Positions 1-10,885 of a DNA stretch of 64,000 nt are shown piece by piece (the first letter of the stretch is position 1; every line of letters begins with the position of its first letter). Origin of the DNA: Gonocerus acuteangulatus (Eukaryota; Arthropoda; Insecta; Hemiptera; Coreidae); assembly GCA_946811695.1 (NCBI GenBank), contig OX328123.1, positions 42,621,335 to 42,685,334 of the forward strand, read 5' to 3'. The translations under genes were made by a program, and so were the position numbers. Under the pieces are notes generated by a model that did not search any database, had not been told where the DNA came from, and saw only the letters and a program-made list of their open reading frames with translations.

Positions 1-305
1 TAAATAATTAAATAACATATGCATAAAAGTCAAAAGAAGGTAGGTGGATGTGATGGGGTCACTCAGTGGTTTACATATTATTTTTCTAATTAGTCATTTC
101 AATTTCACAGCATAGGGCATCCAAGTAACAAAATCTCTTCTTTTTTCATCCACTTGATGCGTCGTACAGGTATAGATATCGGCTGTATTTGTTAGTTTGC
201 CAATAATTATAATTATTACAGTAATAATTATTATTTTAATAATTATTATTGTAATTGAGGAATTACAATTCCTTAATTTAATTAATATTCGCTAAATATT
301 AAATA
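1..305. other. AT-rich unassigned DNA
   Basis: No ORF, RNA gene or recognisable repeat is seen. The last 120 bases are almost pure A/T with short ATTATT runs. Confidence 0.5.
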
Positions 306-420
306 AAACAGCCTAAATCACAGAAACTGCATCGTCTTAACGGGTTATCGTTCTTATCCCCAGTGTCATTTGAAAAGCTAAGAATAGCAATTGTTAATGG
401 TTTGTCTTCATCTTTTCTTA
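306..420 (-). mobile_element. Helentron-like family X, 3'-end fragment
   Basis: Degenerate copy of the family-X 3' terminus: a cacagaaactgcatcgtctt core followed by a stretch shared with 18826-18880 and, more weakly, with 32872-32960 (atcgttcttatcc, cagtgtcattt, aagaata). The intact copies at 24342, 25966 and 34110 define the consensus. Assignment rests on these within-window matches only. Confidence 0.45.
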
Positions 421-677
421 AAAATATAACCAAAATTAAAATTTTAATTTGAAATCTCAAAGCGAAACAAGATCTTATGCGCCAAAAAAGAAAACTACCG
501 CATCCTAGGCAGAAATTACTATATTCAAGCACCGGTATCACAGAAAGAGAGCTCTATCGAAAATCATATAAGGACCGCTCTTGTAGGATATTTAATAAGC
601 TTTCGAATAGACTACGATTTCTCAAAAGGGTTCATGTGATATAAGAAAATATACGAAAACCCTAAGAAAAAACGGTA

Positions 678-1306
678 CTTACGTACTAGCTTCACCAGGT
701 TAGAGAGGAGTGGGTCTCCTTCAGTGATCTGGATCGTGAAATGAGAACTCAATTGAAGTTGTGGCAATATGGCGATGGAATGACCATTTATTAATATTAT
801 CAACGAGTTGGATTGGTTGGAGTATCGATATAACCTTATATGCGAGCGGAAACGCATAAGTGCTACTGGTTTCCTAGGTTATATAACATTAGCACTTATG
901 TTAATCGCATATTGCTATGCGTTTCCGCTCGCTACAGGTCATATCGAAACTCTAGTCAATCCAACTCGTTGTTAAGATAGATCACTGGTTTTTCGTTGGA
1001 AAATGAGCCGATATGCTAGTTAGTTAAAGTAAGGGGGGGGCATATTTTTTGGTCGTAGGTAAATCCCAAAGACTCATTTCCCTAGCCGAAAGAAGAACAG
1101 CACAAAAGACACAAACAACACTAAGAACTCAAACAAGAAACAATGAATAGATATTGCGTAAAAAAACTCAAATCTAATTGAGGGTTAATAAAAAGAACAG
1201 CCAATCGAATTGCCCATAGGAATAAGCCAATAGAAATGCCTGCACTGATGATCCAGATCACTGAAGGAGACCTATTTCTCTCTAACCTGGTGAAGCTAGT
1301 ACTTAA
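678..1306. repeat. Inverted repeat pair bracketing a small MITE
   Basis: 678-734 and 1251-1306 are inverted copies of one sequence; ctagcttcaccaggttagag is found in one arm and its complement in the other. The 0.5 kb between them contains the 801-971 MITE. Whether the pair are the arms of one element or two independent copies is not decidable here. Confidence 0.6.
801..971. mobile_element. Small palindromic MITE
   Basis: The two halves are inverted copies: CAACGAGTTGG at 801-811 and CCAACTCGTTG at 961-971, then the block gcgagcggaaacgcat mirrored as atgcgtttccgctcgc. No coding capacity. A related partial copy lies at 33311-33420. No clean target duplication was recognised. Confidence 0.7.
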
Positions 1307-1357
1307 GTGCCAAAAAAACCTAATTAATTTCCATTTTCTTCGATAACAGTTACACAC

Positions 1358-1611
1358 ATCGTCGATACAAAAGCAAACTAACGAATATGAAAATCACCAC
1401 TTTTCAGAGTGGAAAAGTATTTATTCAGAACTTTTTTTTGGACAGTCAAATATTCGGCAGATTTGGCCTCTTGATAGTGGAATACTTTCCCTTTAATAGA
1501 GTGAAGTCAGATTGCAGAATTTGCCGTAAATATGTCCAGCAGAAATTATTGAAGATGGACAATGAAAGATGCATTTTTTCATATTCGTTAGTTTGCATTT
1601 GTATCGACGAT
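1358..1611. mobile_element. MITE with ~36-bp terminal inverted repeats
   Basis: ATCGTCGATACAAA at 1358 and its complement at 1598-1611 open inverted repeats of about 36 bp that continue through gcaaactaacgaatatgaaaa with one mismatch. The 180-bp core is AT-rich and non-coding. The superfamily cannot be decided because no clear duplication was seen. Confidence 0.7.
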
Positions 1612-1689
1612 ATGGCCTTGGAAATGTTTTTTCTAACGTCCAATTATTTATAAAATAGGAACCTGAAAGCCTAGTAACAAAAAAAAATG

Positions 1690-1765
1690 AAACTATTAGG
1701 ATTTCTTCACGCGAATTTCGCTCAATAAACCAAGTTCCGGTGGACGGAGTCTGCTTTCTTGTCTT
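1690..1765 (-). mobile_element. Helentron-like family X internal fragment
   Basis: The stretch cttcacgcgaatttcgctc matches the interior of family X (compare 34690-34710, and 23170-23185 on the other strand). It is short and diverged. Confidence 0.4.
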
Positions 1766-2002
1766 CACCTTTGGATTACTTGGTGACAAAATCATTTCTT
1801 CATCATCAAGTTTTTTACAATATTCCAGTAAGTATCCTCCAAGCAATCCGCGATTCTGTTGAGTATTGTACATAAAAACATGCCATCTTAGCATTTCGCA
1901 AAATATAACTAAACAGATGAGTTCCATCTCTGATAGAACATGAATCAATATTTTAATTGCTGATCCAATAGTCGAATAGAAGAACACCTTGGAGAAAAAC
2001 AA
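1766..2002 (-). CDS. Unrecognised open stretch, hydrophobic then charged
   Basis: An open frame of about 80 codons runs on the minus strand into the family-X fragment. Its N-terminal half is hydrophobic (…IKILIHVLSEMELICLVIF…) and could span a membrane. The C-terminal half is polar (…YCKKLDDEEMILSPSNPK…). The composition is less repetitive than surrounding chance ORFs, but no domain, splice pattern or promoter was recognised. It could be an exon, a captured fragment or chance. Confidence 0.2.
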
Positions 2003-2631
2003 TTTTCGTATCTTGGTTCGTGGCCAAGATCGCTTTAGCTAATTCGATTATTAATAGAGAGGGGCTAAATGTCTTTGATTATTAAACACGAAGCTAAAGC
2101 ACTCTAACTGTCTAATATTCTGATAGATAATCGGAAAGCACTTACCTTATATTCCAATCCCCCCCCGTCCCGATTAGAATTAGTTCCCAAACAGCATTTA
2201 CTAATTTCTACAGCTTAATGTAGTTGAAAATAGACTCACTCGCCAGGGGTAATTGTTTATTCACTTAGGCCTACAATTATTTTTGGAGATACCATTAATA
2301 TCTCCCTCTCTTGAAGTATAATGCGGTTAATATTATGTCATTTAATGGGGGATCCCGGAGAGGACAGGAATGAACCACGTTTCATGACCACTATAATACG
2401 GAAGTTCCCTGCAAATATGACTCTTATACAATTTGCAGCGCGCTTCATCCCACCCGACACACAACAAGTTCCTACGAGTTGGACGCATTTAATTACTGTT
2501 AGTTTGTACCTGGGGACCCAACAGTGTGGGAGGTTGCTTTTCTCCCTCCTCTGCTCGGGTTGGGCCCTCTTTAACATTTTTGTAACAGCTACCGTCAAAT
2601 CTTCTCCATAAAGATATTACTAACGATTTGT
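2003..2631. other. Unassigned, no gene seen
   Basis: Contains a short C run near 2160 and overlapping open frames on both strands at 2321-2611 with no recognisable motif. No repeat match inside the window was noticed. Confidence 0.4.
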
Positions 2632-2751
2632 GTTAAGCAACGTCGGGCGTGGTCAGTACCTGAATGGGTGACCGACCACGTGCTGTTGGCATTAGAAAAG
2701 GGTGGCAACCTGTAGATAGCCCGGTGCTAATAGCCAAACAGTTGATGCGCC

Positions 2752-2787
<36 letters not shown>
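2632..2787 (+). mobile_element. 5S rRNA-derived SINE
   Basis: Bases 2632-2700 reproduce the second half of animal 5S rRNA: GTTAAGCAACGTCGGGCG, then a ..GGTCAGTACCTGAATGGG block, TGACCG and a final GTTGGC. This covers the region of the internal Pol III control elements. A few bases present in normal 5S genes before the final CACG are missing, and the first ~50 bases of 5S are absent. A ~60-base body follows, ending gatgcgccgtaaaa with a 33-A tail. The same tail closes the tRNA-headed SINEs here, so the heads differ while the 3' ends are shared. This is known for SINE3-type elements, where the tail follows the partner LINE. It is not a functional 5S gene. Confidence 0.8.
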
Positions 2788-2788
<1 letters not shown>

Positions 2789-3508
2789 AAACAATAAAAA
2801 AAAACAATAAATAGAACTAACGATTTGTAACGTAAATAAAGTTTGTGGGTAATTTATTCAGATAGTGTTTGCAAGTATTAAGGAGGCTCTGATAAATCTC
2901 AAAACAACGTTTAAACGCTGGAAATTCAGTTTGATAAATCAGCCTAAATCATTGATTACTGCTGAAATTGCATTTGAATAACGAATTCAAAGAGCTAACT
3001 GAATAAAAATTCCCCAAATGTCTGGGGAATCTGCCATAAAATACATTAGAGACATTTTTTCATTGGTTATCTTCTTTTTATCTTGGAATCCCACTATTTA
3101 AGCTCGTTATAAATGCGGACGCGCCTTTAAAAGCTCTTCTTTTCGGAGGAAAACTTAAAGCCGAACTCATTTCGAGGCTCCAATGATTAGAAGAAAGAAT
3201 GTGAAGGATATATTAAATGGAATTGCAATCCTTCAACTTGGAGAGGAGGACTGTGATTGAGGAAAAGTCAATTATGTTCAAAAGATGAAGACATCTATAG
3301 TCCTTGTTTATCAGTATTTATAAAGATACAAGCCCTATAGAAATGTTTTAACAATGTATTCAAAAAGAAATTGATAAATAACTAAACAGTAAATCATCCG
3401 CCATTTTAATTCCCCTTATAATTTCCTAAAATGTTGCATGTACCGGAAAAATCCGACGCAAAATTCAAATGGTCCTGAATTATTGGAACATAAATAAGAA
3501 ACTTAGGT
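2788..3508. other. Unassigned, no gene seen
   Basis: AT-rich and without long ORFs. No repeat match inside the window was recognised. Confidence 0.4.
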
Positions 3509-3846
3509 GGCGAGGTTAGCTCAGTGTTAGAGCACTGGACTAATAAAATGGAGGACTTGAGTTCAAATCCCGTGCAAGCACTAAAGATTTTCATCCTCTA
3601 GTGTCTTTGTTCATGGGTTGAATTAGGCTCCCTGGCCGTCCCTAGGCCGACCCAGCCTTTAATTAATTTATTAATTGGTACCTTAGTGCTAATGACTTGA
3701 GCAGTTGAAGCAGCAAAGGAAAAAATCAGGCGGCCGGAGCATAGAACTGACCACACTATCTCCCTGGTGTGCCGTATGGTCATGAATCAGATACCTCTAT
3801 AGTATCTGCCCCTCAGGGCCCTCGTGGCATGTTACGGGACTGATTT
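3509..3846 (+). mobile_element. tRNA-headed SINE, second family
   Basis: 3509-3582 reads like a tRNA: an A box in ggttagctcagtgttagagc and a B box in gagttcaaatcccg. The acceptor arms do not pair, so this is a SINE head and not a tRNA gene. The body (ggccgtccctaggccgaccc, then caggcggccggagcatag, then ctgcccctcagggccctcg) is repeated at 18098-18358 with few differences. Both copies contain GTGCTAATGA, which is also in the other SINE family. This copy ends in a short T-rich stretch. Confidence 0.7.
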
Positions 3847-4524
3847 CTTTTTAAGATAAGAAACGTCATGATACTCCGTTATCCAATAATGAAGATAAGA
3901 CATTCCCAGGGCACCTATTTCTTTAAATCTTGCGTCAATGGTTTGGCAAGAAGCAGTGAATGCAGATTCCATTCTTTAAATTTATATATAAATATTTTAT
4001 GTTCCTAGGGAGAGAATTCATAAGGAAACAACAAGGTCTAATAATGAGAAACAACATACCTAACTAATGTTATCAACGAACGTGACGTTAATTCAAAAAT
4101 TAAAATACGAACGAAAACCAACCAAGCATACATTTCAAAAGACAACTACACAAACATATCTATCTGGGGACACTTTTTGTTCCAACAACAATCATTTCTG
4201 ACATTTATTGGCAGTTCCTCAAAACGAATCCACGCTTATCAATTAAGTTGACTTTCAATAAGGCATAATTAATTGCAAGTCGCATTTCCCTATTCCAACG
4301 CACAAACAGATGGAAAATGGAAAAGAATCTACTAATGCTCAAATCAGAACTAAATTACAATTCTACCATGTCTAATCAAGCTACATCGCCCTGGACAACT
4401 AAAATACAAGATATAATTGAATGAGCTCACTAAAGCATATTAGAACTATGAAATATAAACTTAATTTCATAATATATATTTTAAATGTTGTCAAATGTCC
4501 CTATCAATAAAAACAATATATAAA
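3847..4524. other. Unassigned, no gene seen
   Basis: AT-rich, with no long ORF and no recognised repeat. Confidence 0.4.
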
Positions 4525-4594
<70 letters not shown>

Positions 4595-4622
4595 CGCGTG
4601 CGCGCCTGTGTGTGTGTGTGTA
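4525..4622. repeat. (TA)n / (TG)n microsatellite
   Basis: About 50 bp of TA repeats pass into GTGTGTG with a GCGCGTGCGCGC interruption, then back to GT. Confidence 0.95.
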
Positions 4623-4963
4623 GCCCTAACAAACATATACTCATTCACACTTTTTGCCTTTTATTATTGCTCATCCATAAGAAAAATTCATATCAAATGA
4701 AGATTATCAAATTTTCTTTATACACAGTTATGTAAACTGTAACGAACACATACACAAACCCGCAAGCGTATACTATAACTTTATTTGCAGTTCCAATCAA
4801 ACTATGTTATTTATAATTAAGAAACAAACAACAAAGAAACAATGAACAAAATTTCGACAATTCATTTGAGCATAAATATGACTTAGCGATGAGTAAACTG
4901 AAAAAAAGCGTTACAAAGAAGCGTTTAAAAAAAACCCATTAAAATAAAGCGTAACAAAAAAGT

Positions 4964-5163
4964 GTCCGCTGGCGTTTGAACATGCGCGGTGGCCATGTAC
5001 GAAACCACTGGCGTTCGTGCATGCGCGGTGGTCATGTACGAAACCGCTGGCGTTCGCGCATGCGCGGTGGGCATGTAAGAACATAATATGCATTAGCGAT
5101 GACTAAACTGAAAAAAAAAAAACTTACAAAAAAGTGTCCGCTGGCGTCCGCGCATGCGCGGTT
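4964..5163. repeat. GC-rich minisatellite, ~43-bp unit
   Basis: Three consecutive units share the core ctggcgttcg.gcatgcgcgg followed by tgg.catgtacgaaac. A fourth core follows at 5140-5163 after a spacer that repeats sequence from before the array (gatgagtaaactgaaaaaa). Each unit holds the palindromic GCATGC flanked by GCG. The GC content stands out sharply from the AT-rich surroundings. Confidence 0.85.
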
Positions 5164-7632
5164 AGTTACTCTTCAGTTACCACGACAAATAATATTGGAC
5201 TGAAATATAATTATAAATCTTTTCCTCCAATTTCCTGGTATTACCAATTGACTTGTTTTCTTTAAAAAAATCCATAAATTTTTAAAAACGACTGTATAAT
5301 TCACAGGAAGAAATATTTTTTAAATTACCTAATTTACACACCTGTATTTATTAGAAATATTTACTTGTGAAGTAGAAACTCAGATAGCTGGCATAATGTC
5401 AAATTTATCTAAAATCAGAATATGTTTAATTAAATGTATTAAAGCACTCTATGATACAAAGGACATTCAGAGCCAGTAACATAATTTTTAATTTTTTATG
5501 GTATGGAAATATTAATGTGAGCGTTAATTGGAAACATCTATGTTTAAATCAATTAATTTTCCTAAAAAAAAAAGAGATGTTTGAATAGTTTTTATTAAGT
5601 GGATTAAATTAAATTATTTGGTACCAGATAATTATATTGCCGTCTGTAAGACAGAAGCTATGGCATCGCTAGATCATTTACTTTTATGTAGTATGAATTT
5701 TTGTATCTAATTGGCACCCGACCATAAAACGGAACTATCTAGGTTCAATTTCAGTTAGGCCTATTCATTTCTCAAAAAATAAAAATTTGACAATATACAT
5801 AATACTTATATAATTTAGAAAAATAAACAATATTTTAGAACAATACCCGAAATTAAAGTAAACGCATTACATTCCTCATCACGTTCTAGTTCGTGCTGGT
5901 GAATTCTGAGCGACAACGATGGAATTCCACTTCTAGGGCCTTGGAATTCTCTCTAGGTGCGTTGCTTCGTGAATCCAACTAGTAAGATTCTATGAAATGA
6001 TTTTAAATTTTAAATTTTAACGTCCATTTATTATTAACTACGAATTTTAGGATGAAATGATTTAAAAAAAATATTAAATTTGTATGAGCAATTATATGAA
6101 TGGAAAACTTTGTAAATAGTCATCTACAACACTTATTTACTTATCCAACACAGAATAAAAATCTACTGTAGGCTTAAATAACCTACTCCACTTATCAATA
6201 TCGGAATGTAAAACCCACTTTAAACAAAAATTCACAGTTTGATAATTATCTGTTAATTATTCTTAGTATTAAAAGGTTACGGAGTTAATATCAACATCCG
6301 TGTGTCCACTGATGGGACCATGCCTCCTCAAATAAAAACTCCTGAATAAAATCAAAAAGAAGAGAAACTAATATAGCATTCCTACAAAATTAGTTTCTTC
6401 AGCCCGAAAAAAAAAATCACAGAAATATTTAAATACACATAAATTTTATGGGACTCTCAGTCTATTTACATATGATTTAGTCATGCGTAGAACAAATGCA
6501 ACTGAAAAACCACGAGATCGCTGACGCTGAAAGATAATTAAAGAGAGATTGAAAAACTTTAAATTTAAAATTACATATTTTATAACTTAATCCATTCCCG
6601 ACTAAAGCTAATTAAGAAACCAATTAAAGCAATTAATAAGAGCGAACATTTAACTATAATTGCAACTAGAACAGCCTATCCAAAGAGCTTATAAATAATT
6701 TTGTTTTGTAATTTACTACCTCAATTGATCAGTAATTTGCTCCATTGTTTGCTTATACCTTTACCTTTACAGTCCACAATTTTACCCTCTCATTCCATCT
6801 CTGATCTTTTTAAAGATCAGATAATGGAGAGAACCAACTTGCAAAAAACACAAATCAAGTTTTTCGGGATTGCAACTACTCAAATCTTGAAATGCCATTC
6901 TTATTACGATATGTCTAATTATATTTATGCTGTTCTAATCGCAAGCATTTCATGGTCATGCAAAAGTATCTCGAAATAATGATGATTCATATCGCCAAAG
7001 GCGGGTAAAATAATCACGCATTGGTGAAAATCGTGAAACCAAAAGACTTGCCTAAAATGAATCCAAATCCACATCAGAGCTGGAATTGGGTACTTAGAAA
7101 TTACACGAGTGAAGGCCATTCCCTCGACGCTTTCCCAGCCTGAGCTGGAGTCGGTAATCAGCGAAGAAAATTGCCACCTCCATCTTCGACGCCGATAACA
7201 TCAAGATCTGATATTTCGCCCCATTGATTTCTCCATCTAATGGATTGCCCATTTCGCCTTCCAACATATTTAGCTTTCTTTCAGTTTCCATTACTCCGCC
7301 TATACGAAAGAACAGGGAATCCGGGCATGTTGAAGATTCTTATCCCATTAATTAACCACATGGGGAAAATCAAGTATAAACTATTAACTTGTATTTTTGA
7401 AAGGGATATTTGTATTTCACAGATAAGACTCGTTGGTACAAATTTTGGGGTTATCCGGCTGATAGGGGCCATGTCTTCCATAATTGGAATCCAAATCATC
7501 CTAAATCTAATCCTAATATTTTCCCTTTTTAAAAGACAACAAAGCAGATATTTATAAAAAAGATATTTGTATTAATTTGTAGTGTGATAATAACGTAGGG
7601 GTTTTCCGAACCCGTTTATACTATCACAAAAC
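5164..7632. other. Long AT-rich stretch, no gene assigned
   Basis: Open frames of 60-105 codons occur on both strands at 6.7-7.55 kb, but they overlap one another and show no domain, codon bias or motif. At 5880-5990 a short GC-richer block (gaattctgagcgacaacgatggaattcc) repeats ggaattc but could not be assigned. No repeat family shared with the rest of the window was recognised. Confidence 0.4.
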
Positions 7633-7636
7633 TTAA

Positions 7637-9515
7637 AGTGGCCATACACCGTTAGGTCAAAGCTCAAGCAAAGACTCCACAGTTTGGCCTCAGGGTTTGG
7701 ACTGAACGAGTCAAACACACACACGTAACTTCAACGCCGGGACTGCACAGCCCAGTTACAGTAGACCCACTGTATGTGAAACAAATATCCTGTCGTCCAC
7801 GCACGTCAAGCATGGTCTGCACAGTCCCGACCCCATTAAGACTGTACAGTAGGGAGTATCGATTTTTAACTTTTTTTTTTTTTTCCAAATTCCAAGTTTA
7901 AAAAAGTTGCTACTAGGCACCACAGTGTACCACAACACATTTTGGATTTTTAATAAAATGTTTAGGTCTCCCGCACAAGGCCTAAAGTTTATAAAATTTA
8001 CTAAAAAAGTCAATTTTTACAAAAATATTAAAAGAACCTAAAACACTTTTATTCTACGTTGCAAGTTAAAATTCAACTAACAATAAGCACAAAAAACTTT
8101 AAAAAAAAAAATATTTCAAAAATTTATCATATCATTTAGGTCTCCCGCACATGGCCTAAAAGTCGTAAATTTCAGCACATTTTTGAAATTTTGCAGTACT
8201 TTGATATTTGTGTGATTCATGGTTTAAACTTTAAATATAACTAAAACCTGGTTGGAATTGTTGTTATAAGTGAAATAATGAAGACAATTTCAACACGTCA
8301 AGCGTCAACTTGAAGCAAAGGGGTGGGGGAAGGCCAGACCATCACACCTACGAATCACCGCACAGACTTCTTAGTACTTGTGTACCGGCAAGCAGTAGTA
8401 ATTGTGATTTGAGTGCGATAGTCCTATTTCTATGACTCGATTGAGTGATTTTCGTTATGTTCAAGATGAGTAAATAACCGCATTTATCTACCGGCATGCC
8501 GGTTATCGTGCAACCTATCGATGAGAGTGGTTTTAATGTCCTGCGGAACAAGATGGACGTATTGAAGTATTTTGAATGGGTAATCATTGAAATGAAACAA
8601 GAGGGAATTTATCAGCCTGCAATGAAGGTAATTGCATTGAGAGTTGCTTTAACACTTTTCAAGTTTTGTTGTTTCGTATTTGTCACACTCTGATTGATGA
8701 CAATTGATGTCTGTAATTGACATAAATCCAGAACCACGTTGGTCGACCAAAAACTCGTGTTCTTGTGACTCAATCACTCAATTGAGTCTTAGAAACAGTA
8801 CTATTGCACTCAAAACACAACTTCTACAGCTTGCCGGTACACAAGTACTGACAAGTCTGCGCGGAGATTCATAGGTGGCGCGTCACCGCGGTGCGACATT
8901 CTGGCCTTCCCCCACGCCTTGCTTCAAGTTGACGCTTGACGTGTTGAAATTGTCTTCATTATTTCTCTTATAACAATAATTCTAACCAGGTTCTAGTTAT
9001 AATTAAGGTTTAAACCATGAACCACACAAATATCAAAATCCTGGAACATTTCAAAAATGTGCAGAAATTTACGAATTTTAGGCCTTGTGCGGGAGACCTA
9101 ATTGATGTGATAAATTTTTGAAATAATGTTTCTATCGTTTTTTGTGCTTATTGTTAGTGGAATTTTAACTTGCAAAGTAGAATAAAAGTGTTTTAGGTTA
9201 CTTAAATATTTTTGTAAAAACTGCCTTTTTTAGTAAATTTTCTAAACTTTAGGCCTTGTGCGGGAGACCTAACCATTTTTTAAAAATTCTTAAAAAAATT
9301 TTGTGGTACTTTGTGGTGCATAGTAGCAACTTTTTTTTAACTTGGAATTTGGAAACCAAAAAAAAGTTAAAAATCGATACACCCTACTGTACAGTTAATC
9401 TATTTTTCTTTCATTCTGTACAGTTCAAGTCGCGCCTCAAGGCTATCTCATACTCAAGGAATATCTCAAGATTTGGACCAAACCTTGAGATATTCCTTGC
9501 CGTTTATGGACACCC
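7637..9515. mobile_element. TTAA-flanked TIR transposon with ~600-bp palindromic arms
   Basis: TTAA lies at 7633-7636 and at 9516-9519. Just inside are agtggccatacaccg and, inverted, gggtgtccataaacgg, which are related imperfect TIRs. Inside, 7845-8465 and 8760-9395 are inverted copies of each other; tttaggtctcccgcac occurs in one orientation at 7960 and 8140 and inverted at 9090 and 9260. A ~300-bp centre (8466-8759) is not palindromic. TTAA duplications are typical of piggyBac and a few other superfamilies, but the termini do not start with the usual CCC, so the superfamily is left open. Confidence 0.65.
8496..8650 (+). other. Non-palindromic cargo of the 7.6-9.5 kb element
   Basis: An open frame (…NKMDVLKYFEWVIIEMKQEG…) occupies the unique centre of the palindrome and is followed by AAGGTAATTG, which resembles a 5' splice site. 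It could be a remnant of a transposase or a captured exon. No family was recognised. Confidence 0.2.
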
Positions 9516-9629
9516 TTAAAACGATTTTTAACACGCCAAGAGAAATTATATCTTCCCCATGTTCAGTGATTCAGTAATCTTCCTTTTAATTTGGCACAGT
9601 TTAATGATGTCAAGTTTGTCCAGTATTAT

Positions 9630-9799
9630 TGCCACACACTTCACGTAATCCCAACCCTCGTATACCAGAAACACCCTCTTCCACTGATCTCACATCCATT
9701 CTCAACTCATTCGTTTCCGAATTCCGATCCATTATTACACCTCTAGTAACTCTATTGAACACAATCATCACAACACTTGTCCCAATCCTATCAAAATGA
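9630..9799 (+). pseudogene. LINE ORF1 C-terminal remnant
   Basis: An open frame ends …NTIITTLVPILSK* at the TGA of 9797-9799. The ATG of ORF2 is at 9796-9798, so stop and start overlap as ATGA. This arrangement is known from non-LTR elements, where ORF2 is reached by termination-reinitiation. The upstream part of ORF1 (gag-like, zinc knuckles) was not found. Confidence 0.6.
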
Positions 9800-10520
9800 C
9801 GTCCTTACCTGACTCCCCTCTGTCCATTCTCCTCTGGAATACTAATGGTGTTCGAGAACACACTAATGAACTGAGTACACTACTACATAACATGAAAATT
9901 GACGTAGCTCTCATACCTGAAACACGACTGACTAAGAAAAAATCTGTTTACGTGACGGGATACCTGACATCATGACCGAACTGATCATCCTGACGGCCAA
10001 GCTCATGGAGGTACTGCCATTCTTATCCGAAGCACCATCTCTCATCACCCTTTCCCCTTAGAGTCCTCGTAATGTATCCAAGCTTCTGGTGTAAAAATAG
10101 TCTCTTTCCCTACTTCTTTTACTCTCTATGCCCTTTACTGTCCTCCAATCAAACCTCTACCCGAATCTGTATTCCTAAATTTCTTTAACTCCTTAGGCCC
10201 CTCTTTTCTCGTCCGTGGCGACTACAATGCGCCTTCAGTGGGGATCAAGAATAACTAACTCCCGCGGTCGTTCTCTAATCTCTGTACTTTCCTCGAAATC
10301 CTGCTCCACCATCTCCCCTAATTCCCCGACCTACTGGCCAACGGATCCTATTCGAATTCCCAATCTTATAGATTTCTTAATATCCCACGGAAATCCCTCA
10401 GTTCATTCCTCAATCACACCTCTAAATGACCTCTCCTCTGATCACACACCTCTACTTCTCTCCTTCTCCCCTCAAAGCAACTCCTCCCTTCCTTCTCAAC
10501 GGAACAATTGATTGGAAGCT
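9796..10520 (+). pseudogene. LINE ORF2 endonuclease domain (APE type), broken
   Basis: The frame opens MTSLPDSPLSILLWNTNG, where WNTNG is the first conserved block of APE endonucleases. It continues through ALIPETRL (the catalytic-Glu block) to a stop near 9975. In shifted frames follow GGTAILIRSTI.HH, LYALYCPP, GDYNA (the GDFNA block) and LNDLSSDHTPLLLSF (the SDH block). The order and spacing are those of the Jockey group. At least three frame changes or stops break it. In life it would nick target DNA to prime reverse transcription. Confidence 0.8.
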
Positions 10521-10885
10521 TTTCAGGGCTTTACTTGAAGAAACATTAGACCTGAAAATCTTACTTAAATATCCTGAAGACCTAGATAACGCTGTAAATT
10601 CCTCAATCCAACAATGTGCTTGGAAAGCATCCACTGTTTTTCATTTAAGAACCGTTCCCTCAACAATCCCCTCTCTTCCTAAATCCATACTCCAACTTAC
10701 TGGGGAAAAGCGAAAAGCTCGATCCCTGTGGCAAAGAACTTGACATCCTGAAGACCGTCGTTCTTACAATAACCTCAGTAGGCTTGTGAAACAGCAGCTA
10801 TCTTCCCATCGCTCCGAATTCTTTAACACTCTCGTCTCTACCCTTAACTCATGATAACTCCCTCTGTGAAACAACAAGAAAAATT
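10521..10885 (+). pseudogene. LINE ORF2 linker, truncated
   Basis: Open in one frame to about 10740 (…IPSLPKSILQLTGEKRKARSLWQRT*), then ..YNNLSRLVKQQL in another. This is the usual linker between endonuclease and RT. At about 10850-10900 it jumps directly to RT sequence close to block B, so RT blocks 0 to A (roughly 200 residues by comparison with the element at 55 kb) have been lost by an internal deletion. Confidence 0.6.

Noticed and set aside
2632..2700. 5S rRNA gene
   Set aside because: Only the second half of 5S is present, with an internal deletion, and it is joined to a SINE body with poly-A.
3509..3582. tRNA gene with A and B boxes
   Set aside because: The acceptor strands do not pair, there is no terminator T-run directly after it, and a SINE body shared with 18098-18358 follows.
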